A DNA stretch of 64,000 bases from Cyanoderma ruficeps. Taxonomy: Eukaryota > Chordata > Aves > Passeriformes > Timaliidae. The stretch covers positions 2,123,409 through 2,187,408 of the forward strand of contig VZDJ01007755.1 in the NCBI GenBank assembly GCA_008694505.1. The letters are read 5' to 3'. The position numbers were made by a program, and so were the translations under genes. The notes beneath the pieces were generated by a model. It searched no databases, had not been told where the DNA came from, and saw only the letters and a program-made list of their open reading frames with translations. Below, in pieces: positions 1 to 31,623 of the stretch (the first letter of the stretch is position 1; each line of letters begins with the position of its first letter).

Positions 1-3000
1 ATTTTGTAATCTTCTGATGGATTTTCCTTGTCCCAAGTAGATAAAAAAGCATGAAACTTGGTTAGACATTGGTGTTAGCCATGTCATTGGACCCCTGTGT
101 CACCAGGTTTGATGAAACATGCTAGGGAATTTGCTGCTGCTAGTGCTGGCTGGAGGGGAATGGAAGATACCACTATCCCTCTTTTTCCAGGTGAATTTCG
201 CTCTAAGTCTGTCAGTCCTGGAGTTCAGACACTGGCCAAATGTAAAGCATATTTCCCATTTATGAAAAGTCACACCTACTTTGTCATTGTCCTTCCGTCT
301 GCATGAGCTAGTCTTGTGTCTTGCATACCTAAATGCCTGAGCAGGCTTTACTTCTCCATGCTGCTCTCTTGTTCACTTGAAGACCTCTGTGTTCTCAGAA
401 GGTAGTGAAGACAATCTTCTTTGCCCTTAATGGCTGGGCCTGTGATGTTTTGTGGCTATTTTGCCTGGCTTTAGTTTAAGAATATGAATTCTGTTCTTGA
501 ACCCTGCAAATTGTTAAACACATGCATGGTCAGATTCCCAACTGAAAAGAGGAAAAGAGAAAAAATGAAATAGTGTAGTCTATGACACTTCTCAAAAGGA
601 TTAGTTTTGGATATATGCTTCTTCCATTTGCAGAGGAGAGATACAAACATTTGTTATAATTGGACACCTGAGTGTGAAGGGATGAGAACCTTAGTTTGAC
701 TCAGGTACTCTCATCTCCCAGCTGGAGTGAATTTTAACCTATGACTGTACTTGTCAGATAAATATCCAAGTTGAATCTTGTTTAGCTGCTATGAATACTG
801 TCCACCCTTGTCTCTATCAAGATGTTTTTGAATTCTCTTTCTGGTTTTGCACTGTAGCAGTGACACCACTTCTTTGTAAATTTACGGTTTTCACTGCCAG
901 ATGAGGAGGTATGTGGATGTTAGAGCTCTTTCACCTGGAATAAATAACATAAGAGGAAGATGAGGGTCATGGGGGTATATGTGGTAAAGCCTAAGTGTTA
1001 GCCACAATCAGAATACTGGAGAAGTTTTGAAGCCTCTCATATCAGAGGAGGGGAAAGCAGGGAACAGTCTGGGCTTGAACTAGAATGTGCTGCTTTGAGC
1101 AGGGACTTTCTTTGAAAACCATACAAAAATTTAGGCTGGAAATTACCTTCTGGTAGTTTCCAGACATTGAGATTCAGGAAGAGTTCTCTGCTTTGAGAAG
1201 CAGTAACAAGTAAGTTTGTCAGGCTTCATGGTCAGAAGCTGATGATTTGATAATCTGCGATAGAAAGAGACAATAATATCCTGGATAGGAATTAGTATAA
1301 TTGAGTAACCTGTAACCTTTTTATAATTGCAAGATCCTTCACTACAAACAGAGGACTATTTGAATAAAATAATGGAAAATGTCATCAGAATTAGAGCTTC
1401 AAGGTAAAATTTTGTCTTGTTGTTAGTAAAAAATATGCTTCTAGGTGAACTTTGGGCTTCTATAGTGAGTACAGAAAGAGGATGTTGTCAAGCAAAACAG
1501 TGTGTAAATAGCAGTTGATACATAAAGTACTTAATCAAGATTTACATTCTGTTTAGTTACTACTATTTTTTGAAGATGAGACCAGCCAAAATAGGGCAAG
1601 AGATTATGTTTTTATGTATGTGTATAAACAAACTAACCACCACACTTACTTTGTTGAGTCTCTTGTAGCCCATGAACAGTGAGAGCTGTCAGCAAGGAAT
1701 AATTTCATTTTGCCCACTTTTTTGTAAAATGCAAAGAATATAACATCATAGTGTTAATTCAATCTTAAAACTGCAAAATGAAAACCAATTTAATGACAGG
1801 CATGTTTGCAATATTTCTGTTGATTTAGTGTGTATGACATAGCTGTCAACAAAGATGAGTTCAGTAGAGCAAGCCTTATATGTATTTAATGTAATAAAAA
1901 CAGTATTTAAAAGAGATTTTAAAAACTTACTTTTGCATGCTGGAAGGTACAAATCTTTATGAGGTATTCCTACAATTTCTGTATTAGGAATAGCCAAATA
2001 ATAGGGCTCAAAATACATATTTAAAATAGACAGCATCTCATTCCTCATAACACTCTTTACTGATACATATACCAGGAACTGCATGACAAGCTGTGAACTC
2101 AGAAAGTTGTTACTTGGCCAATGAACCACATGAACTTGTGGGCTCTGGTCTGAAGTTCTCTCTCTCAACAGAGTTCAGAAACTCCCATGTAAGTAATTTT
2201 TAAATCACATTTTACTATACAGCTGACAAAACAGGGCACATTGAGTTCCTTTAGAAGAAAAATCTTGGCAATCTGTATAGCATCAGATCAGCAGTTGCGA
2301 TTCTCTGAATTTTTTCCTTTTTTTCTCCAAGTTAACATTTCTGCTATTATCTGCTACTCCATTTTTTTTCTACTGTTCTGTGTGTTTTCTTACACAGTTT
2401 ATTTTAAAGTCTTTTTGGAATCTCACAAGTGACTGGAAACAAAAAATAAGGAGAAAAAAATCTCTTTATTGACATACTTTCTTAAGCTCCTTGATATATA
2501 AACCAAATCTAAATCACTAGTTCTAAATAAACACTGACTTTTTGCAGCAGCTTAAGAAGACATTAGTCTGCTTCCTGAACTTTTTATTGATAATCTATTA
2601 CATGAGTGGTTTGGGTGGCACTAAAACTCAGTTGTACATTGCTAAATCAGAGTCTGTCTCTAGAATTCAAGTCTGATGATTCTGCACCTCTGTAAAGGTC
2701 AGTTTCGATAAAGGAGCAGCCGAAATGGGAACTTTCCTGTGTCACTTTTCACGGTCTCTGTCACAACTGAGCATGGTCTTGGCTGTTACTGGCAAGCTTG
2801 CAATGTGTGTTGTCTAGATGTGGTAATATTCCCACTCATTTCCCAGTGTCATCTTGTGAAAGCTTAGGACACGTCACAGAAATGTGAATTGTCATGGAAA
2901 ATGTGAAAAGCTGAAATCCAGAGCACCCGTAAGCAGCATGTGGCAGAGCCAGATCTGTGCTCATCCAGAGCCTGGCTTCCTTGGACAGCTCCATATGTCT

Positions 3001-5009
3001 CTCATCACAGATATGGATGACTCATGTGCTGCTAGGATAGACTGTGAGGCTTGTATTTTTAGGCATCCCCTTTGCAGTTCTCTTTCCTCTGTGATTCTGG
3101 GGTGAAATATGCTCCATTGCAAGTCAGTTTTGCCTTGGACAAATAAGAGATCTTTCTTTGCAGTAACAGTACATGTAAATATTTCCAACAGGTAAACCCA
3201 TGGCTGTTCTCAGTTTATTTCTTTGTATAGCAAGATTTCATCCTCTTAAATGTGCTTAGGCTGATAGAAGGAAATATGCAGTAATTTTCAGGCATTTTGA
3301 TTAAAGTGCTTGGGGAATTGAGAGTTTTTCAGTACCTATTCATCTTTATTAAATTCCCAACTATCTGTGACACAAAGGTTCATTAAGGTTGTGGTTGTTT
3401 CTAAAGACAGCATTCTAGGGCGCATATGGTAGTTTCTGAAAAATTATGTGTGATAGACACTTTGCAATAAATATTTCATTGTATCTGTGTGTTAGACTTC
3501 CAATATTTAGTCATCAAATGGATGGAGAATAACTTACATGCTGTGTTTTTAAGAAATACCTTTATATTAGAGTTATGGTTCAGATCATGAGCATACTTTT
3601 GGAATGAACATCGTGGCCACTTTTTCTTACCACATTCATTCCCCTTAGGAAGTCTCTTGGACTCCACTTGTTTCAAAAAAGCTGCTTTGCAGAAGTGCAG
3701 CTGATGTTCTCAAGCTGAATAACTGCTCTCAAAAATGCCCAACCTCTGGACGCTGGGCCTTCTGCCCCAACCATTTCACTTCATGAAACTTTCCTAAGTG
3801 GACTGCATTGCTTGTTAATGTAGACACAGCAGAGTTTTGTGTGCAACTAAGCATTGACCTCCAAAGTTAGCAGAAAAAAATCCTGCATGAGAGTCAAAAG
3901 AAAATAATGGACGATTAGTAAAATCTTGAGAGATTTCTTATAAGTCCCATGGAGGAGGCTTGGTGAAGGAAATAGAAATGCAGAAATAAGAATGTGGACT
4001 GACAATGAAAGGAAAGGTCTTGTGTGAAAAGGGGGAAATCCCTCTGCCTCACCCTTTCCAAGACTGGTACCAAAGGTTTCTGCTGGTGATGGTTGTAATT
4101 CCTGAACACACATGTGTAGACAAACTTTACAGAGAGTAGCTATTGGTGCCCATTTTGCATCCATGCCAAGTCAGCCCCGTCCTTGCTCCTTGGATCAGGA
4201 TACTGTACTGATCTTAACATTACAGACTTTGCACTGGACTCATAGAAAGGGAAATTGTTTATTTACTTGAGGTTTTATTAAAAATCATTAATCGATTATT
4301 AATTATGAATCACCATGACCCAGGCAATAATCTCTTGGTCTCTCTTGTTTTTTTCCTCTCAGGCAGCTGTGTTATGTTGTGGGTGCAGAGGGATAAAATG
4401 TAAAAGCATTCTTTGAAGTATTTGGTGAGGACTGTGTCCTCTTTTTTTATTCAGGGTTGTTGAATATAAAGTTGGTTTTCATTTTGAGAGGAGAAATCCA
4501 CCACAAGAAGAGTGTTTTACTTCATCACAAATTCTTAATTTTCCTCTGAAAAATTATTTAATTGGAAATAAAATTTGAACAGTCCTCAGAAAAAAACATT
4601 TAAAATTATTTCTCATTTTGTCTTATTCAATTTTCTGTCTTTCAAGCCTGTAAATGCTGTGTGACCTGATCTAAATGTGGATCCTTATTGTTGGGTCTGC
4701 AGGATTAAGAGGAATCAGGACAGGTGCAGAGAGTTGCATGGGGATTTCTGGTTTGTTACAGTGGCTCTTATTCCTTGGGGGCAGGAATAGCCCTCTTGAT
4801 CGTCTTGTATTTACATGTAAATCATAGCTGCCACTATTTTGCATTGTTTGTATACACAGCTACATAAAATGCAAAATATCGATAGCCATGATTTAGAACG
4901 TTTTGGCAGATTTTTGTTTTATTGAGTTTGTGTTTGTAGTGAGTGTGTGTGCATGCAGCTGCAAAAATATTAGGAGCATATAGAATATTTTCTGTTTATA
5001 TTTCTATAG
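1..5009 (+). other. EYA1: Upstream EYA1 intron, 3' part
   Basis: This AT-rich stretch ends in the acceptor TTTCTATAG at 5001-5009. I searched it by eye for the preceding coding exons (the region ending in MTPNGTE in other vertebrates) and did not find them, so they must lie before the window. Open frames here, such as 1746-2168 on the minus strand, have no recognisable protein character. No interspersed repeat was recognised. Confidence 0.7.
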
Positions 5010-5090
5010 TTAAAACAGAACCAATGAACAGCAGTGAGATTGCTACTACTACTACCACAGACGGGTCTTTAGACAATTTCTCAGGATCAG
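5010..5090 (+). CDS. EYA1: EYA1 coding exon a (VKTEPM... transactivation region)
   Basis: The 81-bp exon is flanked by TTTCTATAG and GTAAGAAATA. It begins with the last two bases of a Val codon and ends with the first base of an Ala codon. It encodes KTEPMNSSEIATTTTTDGSL and then DNFSGS. This matches the N-terminal part of EYA1, around human residues 42-69, which belongs to the transactivation region. A run of five Thr codons (ACT ACT ACT ACC ACA) stands where human EYA1 has a shorter, mixed stretch. The preceding exon, with the G that completes Val, is outside the window. Confidence 0.95.
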
Positions 5091-6972
5091 GTAAGAAATA
5101 AACAGAAGTTTCAAGCTTAGCATTTTCTAAATTTATTATTTTCATATCCCACATGGTCTAAACCTGTGCACCTTTCTTAAAAAGCCTTTTGTACTTTCCA
5201 GCTTATGCCTATTTCTGTTCATTTTAGTCTAAGTCTACAGGAGTTTTCCCCAAGTAAGGAGCATTACAGTATCAGGCTTATTAATGTCCATTGGTGTCTT
5301 TGTTGAGAGTCTCACTAGGGAGTATTCTGGCACAGAGTAATTACTTTTTGTTTTCTGTGAGTAAACATACATGTCTTTGTGATTATTATTCTAATTGAGG
5401 GGTAGGCCTTCCTCACTTATTGTAATTTATTATTACCAAAGTATTCATTCTTTTGTCAGGCTTCGTTTCTTAGAGGAAGCCAAAGGCATGTTAGCTTCTG
5501 ACATACAGGATACAGGCACTGTGAGAACAACCTAAGGTGTTTGCTCAGTTTTGCACACCTGTGGACTAACTGTGGTATTTCTAGCACATTGGTTTTACGG
5601 TGCAAATCAAATCAGAAAAGGTTTTAATAGTACATTGCAGGATTACATTTCCATAGTAGCAAAATTTGACATCTCATAACCAGTCAGCCTCCTGGTAGCC
5701 AGCCCTTTCCTGGTCTTGTCACAGCCTCCATTTTCTGCACAGGCTGTGGAGTATGAAAGCATCAAGCTTGAAAGCCCAAATAAAGGTTTCTAAGGCATTC
5801 TCTGAAAGAAGAAAATGTGGCGTGTATCTAATAGTAGCTACGTACATCTGTGATCTGAGTAAAGGTTGGACATTTGGTATATCTGCAGCCCCATAGGCCA
5901 CAGAAAAGAAAAATTATCGTGTGTAGAAGGCCCAGAAAGAGGCTCTCTGCTTCCCTCCCGGAGTGTAAAGATGATGGATTTTCCCTGTAGCTGGCCAGGA
6001 AGGGGGTAGCTGGTGAGGAGTAATTACGCATGCCTTGTTTATTTCCAAGCACTTAGCAATAAGGCCTGTTGTTTCTCGGGCTGTCTGATTTTACAGTAGT
6101 CTCATAACCCGCCGCTGACCCTTTCCTGGCAAAGGCTTCCGAGCCCACCTTGGGACCTCAAGGAGAAGTGACACCCAGACAGTAACCAGAGAGGGAAGGG
6201 CTCCCAAAAATATTGCCCCGAGCAGAGTAGGCCAGCAGAGCTGCCGGGCTCTGAGGCTCTGAGCAGCACCCAGAAATGCTGACAGGAATGAGCTGTGCTG
6301 GTGGGAGGCTCCGTGTCAGCAGCGCTGCTGGGGCTGCCCGGGGAGGGGCTCTCAGTGCAGCCTCCTCTGCTTACATGTTTCACCAACAGCATCTGCACTT
6401 GGACATCCTTATGCAGTACTGATTTGAAGGGCTGAAAGCATTTTAGGCAGCAGATAAGGTGGAAGAAAATAGGAGTGTAATAAGGTAATACATAGCATGT
6501 ATTAGGAATTATTTTTTTTAAAAAAGAGGCGCGTGCTCTGAAGCGGGCCATATGTTTTCAATCGAGGCACGCATAAAACTCCTTCATAAAATGTAGGTCT
6601 TAAAAATTCTAAAAGTTAATAAAATGTTGCACTTGAGATATCAACAATCCTTTGAAAATATGAAGGGAAATGTTTCTATCAGGAAATAGGTTGTTTGCAT
6701 TGAAAATGTTGCCTGTGTGCAACCAAAGAATAAACTATGGCTCAGGAATTGTACAAAGGGGCAATTTAGTATTTGAGATTTGCAATCAAGATTTTAATGT
6801 TAAGCATTCCTGTATAGTTCCTCATAAAATATTATTTTCTATCTAAGGTATCAATGATATTTGAATTTAATTAAAATCTTGTTAATACTCTGAAATTCTA
6901 TTAGGAAAAATAATATTTATCTTTGGTGTGTGTATTTACACTTCTGTATGCTTTCTTTTCTCCTTGGTGCAG
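5091..6972 (+). other. EYA1: EYA1 intron a-b
   Basis: This 1.9-kb GT-AG intron runs from GTAAGAAATA to TTGGTGCAG. Most of it is AT-rich. The exception is a GC-rich patch at about 6105-6365 that also gives a 149-codon minus-strand open frame with no recognisable domain. No repeat was recognised. Confidence 0.85.
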
Positions 6973-7042
6973 CAATTGGAAGCAGTGGTTTCAGCCCAAG
7001 ACAAACACACCAGTTCTCCCCACCACAGATTTACCCTTCCAA
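6973..7042 (+). CDS. EYA1: EYA1 coding exon b ([14 protein letters not shown]...)
   Basis: The 70-bp exon follows the acceptor GGTGCAG and is followed by GTATGATATC. Phase matches on both sides: G plus CA makes Ala, and the closing AA joins C of the next exon to make Asn. It encodes [14 protein letters not shown] followed by SPPQIYPS, a Ser/Pro-rich part of the transactivation domain that is nearly identical to other vertebrate EYA1 proteins. Confidence 0.95.
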
Positions 7043-7659
<617 letters not shown>

Positions 7660-8645
7660 TAGAGCATTTCTTGTGGAAGACTGTTAATTTCCCCACCTTG
7701 GAATGAGTGTTGCTTAACTCATGTATTAAAGAGATAAAAAGATACTCAAGGAGATTTTGGGATCAGGAGGAGAGGTTCATTAGCTTCTTGTTGGTGACAT
7801 CAAAAATACAGCAGTGAAATGGGAAAAGAGATCTTGGGGCTTCCATGACATAGGCCCAGCCCCTAGAGACTTGCTCAGGGCTCTGCTCCCCAGCAGTGTG
7901 TGAGGTTACATCGGGATGTAAAAGTTGGAATTTCAGCTGATACAGATTACTAGAACCCAGACGAATTTGCGAGGCTGTGCTGATTTTCAGCAGGCAAAAA
8001 GACTGATGCAAAAATGCCTCCATTAAAAAAAAAAAAAAAAATCTCACTTTCCAATGTTTTAAAACTCCCTGGAGGTGAAAATTGAGGTAAATTGCCACTA
8101 AAGCTCTGTCTGCCTGATGAAGGAGATAGTACTAAGTAGCAAATATTTCCCAAAAAATTTAATTTAAAAACAAGCTGCCATGGGTGAGACCATTTTCCTG
8201 CCAGACTGTCTGCTGGCAGACCACATAGCAGTGCAGCAGCGAGGATGCATTATTAGAAAATAGGTCTTATATTCCTCAGGGGGAATATATTAAAAATATA
8301 CAATCCATATGCTTTGAGCAGTATATTTGTAAAAATACATTCACATAATGTAAGTTTTATATCAAAAGGACAGAACTCACCATACAAGCTGTTCACTTTA
8401 AAACTGTTAAAAGTTTTAAGTGCAAAACTGGTGAATCTCTCATCTTGAAGTCTGCAAGTTGAAAATCCACTGGATCTCAAGTATATCCTGTGGCAGATTA
8501 TGGTGAATACTAGGTAAAAGAAATACATTATTTTTCCCCTTACTTTAAAATAGGTTTCTAAGTACAGATTGAATGTTTCAGTTTCAGTTCAAATGCACAT
8601 ATTTTAAACTTAAACTATGAGATGGGGAGTCTTGGACACATGCAC

Positions 8646-8647
8646 AG

Positions 8648-8705
<58 letters not shown>
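8646..8705 (+). repeat. (CA)n dinucleotide microsatellite
   Basis: A pure AC tract of about 21 units runs from 8664 to 8705. It is preceded by ACATAC-type interrupted units from 8646. It is intronic, and the long open frames on both strands here are Thr-His and Cys-Val translations of the repeat. Confidence 0.97.
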
Positions 8706-8708
<3 letters not shown>

Positions 8709-11656
8709 CTCCTGTTGCTGATGAGAGCTTGTCTGCTAATTCCATCTGGACCAGGTGGGATGATAACAGACAACCCTTTTCCCCACCCTGCTTTTGTTGA
8801 CCTGTTTCTCCTGTGGACACCTCGTGTTTGTATTTGGCTGATTGCTAGGCTTGGGTAGCCCAAACAGTGACTTTTTTGTTTTTTGCTTGGTTCCTCTGGA
8901 TTAAATCCTGACCTCACTGAAGTCAACTCTAAAATTCCCACTGACTTCAGCCAGGCCTTGATTTCACTACTTGAGTTTAGCTGTCTCACTGTCGTCGGAG
9001 CTGTAATTGAGTGTTGCTTTACTTGGCAACTGCTTGTGGGGGTTAACATGCTTGCCTGCTCTTTTGTTTTGGTTTGGTTTTTTGCCTAGCCCGTCCCCCA
9101 TGCCTAGGACTTCAGATAAATTTGCAGTGTTTTACACTGCAGAGCTACTTTTGGCCACTGAAATCCTCAGCTCCTGAGCCAAGACAATTTTTATGTGTTT
9201 TATTCTTTTATTCTTTTTTAGACTTGTGCCTTGTGAGTGGTGCTAAGGTGCACCTTGCTGATGTATTTTATAGGAGTAATATTTAAAAGCAAATAACTAT
9301 TAAAAAGTTTTGGGACTTAACATATGCTTTTGCATATTTAAGGCATGCCATGTAATCTATGCTCCCAAGTGAAATTGGGGAGCATTAGGACACTCATTTG
9401 CAATAAGCAAGAACTGAAACCTTGCTTAGAGACAAAATTCTACTCTTTGATCTGCAGTTTAGACCCCGTGTACCCTCTGTCTTGCCTGTCTTTCATCCAG
9501 GCAGAGATCTTACAGCAGTATAAAGGGAGAAGACTTATGCCTATGTGAAAGGGAAAACTGAGTTGAGGCCCCTTTCTTTTTGTTTCTTTTCTCTGGGTCT
9601 ACTGGAAGAAGGAGTATTCGTGAGTTTCTGTATCAGCCTGCCTCAAGTTTTCTCTCTAGAGTGGAGTTTGGGAAGGTGCTGTCTCAACTGTAGCCTCTTC
9701 ATTTTTCCAGTCCCCCACCTCCACAGCCATGCAGCCATGCAGGCAGGAAGGGGGGTGGAGGGGAATGCCATTGACAGCTGCTGCCCTTGGGCTCCTGGCT
9801 CTGCTTCATCTGCAAAGCCCCTGAGGAGGCTGGAGAATTTCCTGAAGCTCTTTCCTCCTACCTGCTCCAGCACCAGCATCTAGCAAAGGCTTTGCTTACC
9901 AACTCCCAGACCCTGGCAGTCCTCTTGTGTCACTGTCCCTTCACACTTCCTTGGGTACATTAGACTTGGGAGAAAGGGTGCATCAAAGTTTCATGAGTGA
10001 AGGCTTTCTGGATGAGAGCAAGTGTGAGAGTAAGTCCCAGGAGATGAAAGGCACTTCATAGCATGGAGGTTTGCAAAAGGGCATGTCAGTGCCAAGTTGT
10101 CTTCACTCAAGTGGCATCCTCCTACTGCTGCTTTTGATCATCTCCTCCTGCTCTGTCTGAGATGGAGAATTGGATCAGGCTGTTAAAGGAAACTTAGACT
10201 AGAAATGTAATGCTTGATTTAGTTAAACTTTCTCTAAGCCATATTTAATCAGCAGTTCAGAAGTCCTTAAACAGATAACAAATAGGGATTGTTGATACCA
10301 AACCATCCAGAGCAGGAATTTCCCCTTGGGAATGAGGTGTCAAGATTCATCATTCGAACTGCTTAGTTGTAACGTGAAATAGAAGAATCAAGTAAGCATC
10401 AGGGAAAAACAAGCAAACAGGTTTAGCTCAGCAGTTAGAAGGTCTGGGAGAAGGAATTAAGGTTAATTAATGAGAAGAGTTGAAAAATTATTACTTAGAT
10501 GGTAGAAAATATGTTGCCGTTTGTGTATGAGGAGGTATTGAAGTTTTGCCAACAAAGTAACTTCTGAGCCCTCTCCTACCTTGAAACATTGTTGAATATT
10601 GTCTAAAGAAAAATCCAACTAGGAAATGGATTTAGATTAACAGTAATTTTCAAAGGAATGTTACTAATTCACACTTAGTTAATCCAGTTCAAATATTGTT
10701 GGTTTCTGAATAATGAGGTATCACTGACTGCCACAGTGAAACCTAAGAATATTGTATCACTTTTCTATTACTTTGGCTATAATTATTTTTAAATGGTAGT
10801 TCATGTCTGGACAACCTTATAATTAAAACTAAGAGACAGAAGCTGAATTGTGTGCATTTCCTCAGTATTTTGCTTGCAGGTATTTGCTTGCTCATTGCCT
10901 TACAAATTGAGGAAAGAATCACTGAAACTGGGCAGCAAGTTGTTCATTGATTAGACTTTGGATTCTTTTATAACTAAATTTAGAAATGAGAGAGTAATGT
11001 GGTGTGTAATGGATTTCTCTGTCAGTGCAGATTAATGACTCTGCTATGTTTTTCCCAGTTCAGGAGATTGCTTCAGGAATAGTTCCTGTCTCTTAGGTGC
11101 TTATTTGTTAAGAACTGAATTAGTTTTTAATTACCTTTGAAAAATCATCATTGCACTTAATACTGCTAGTTCTCTTTATCCACTTTTAATTCTTTAAAAA
11201 ATAATTCTTGGAGCTGTGTAATTTTCATGTAGGAATAATATACAATGCAATTCTCAGTTATATTGCTAATGGGTAGATGGCAGGAGAGCTTGGCTATGCT
11301 ATGCTTCATTAAATTCATATAAAGTTGCTAATCTACCTCTGTGTAATGTCAGAATATATGGAAAAGTTTGCCTCTGGCAAAGGAAAGGAAAAAAGGAATA
11401 ATGCAACTTCCTGTTCATGTATAAATTTCTTTTGCAGTTATTGGAAACACAGTTTTGAATTTAACCTCTCCCTGGTGAACTTCAGTTTTCAGTGTGCTTT
11501 TAAACTGCCCTTACCCTATTAATTTGTGCATGCTCTCAATATTTGTTCTCTCAGGCAATAGTAGATATATGTTAAAATGGCTGTTAATTAAGTGATTTTA
11601 TTTTCCATCCCTGTTTGAATATGAACAAATAGATTTGCTGTCACTAACTGATTTAG

Positions 11657-31260
<19,604 letters not shown>

Positions 31261-31586
31261 TAGTTGATTTTTAGAAGCAAACTGGTACTGGCATTACAAA
31301 ACAAAAAATATCCAGCTGTTTCACATGTCCATTCTTTGTAGTTACTCAGCTCTTGTATTCAGTACATATTTAAATAGTGCTGGGAGTAGTGCTTTGACCA
31401 CTTGAGACTTGGTTTGTAGATACAGGTTGTCTGAAACCTGTTGATATCATCAAAATCTGCAGAAGTCTATGTCCCCTCAGAGAGTGAAGAACTTCCAGGA
31501 ATGAATGCTATGACGGATTGGCTGTGGTCTGTATTGAGAAGGAAAGAGGAAGAATGCTTTTGGACATGGCCAGATTAGTCTAAAAT

Positions 31587-31623
31587 TTTTTACCTTAGAT
31601 TTTTTTTTAATCTAAGGTAAAAA
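31587..31623. repeat. Perfect 15-bp inverted repeat with T7 loop
   Basis: TTTTTACCTTAGATT at 31587-31601 and AATCTAAGGTAAAAA at 31609-31623 are exact reverse complements separated by seven T. RNA from the + strand would form a simple stem with a U-rich loop. It could be a fold-back of mutational origin, and no function is implied. Confidence 0.92.

Noticed and set aside
6102..6551. 149-codon minus-strand open frame
   Set aside because: It arises from the GC-rich patch; the translation is a low-complexity Ser/Pro mix without family resemblance.
8615..9049. Minus- and plus-strand open frames across the CA repeat
   Set aside because: They are Cys-Val and Thr-His translations of the dinucleotide repeat.
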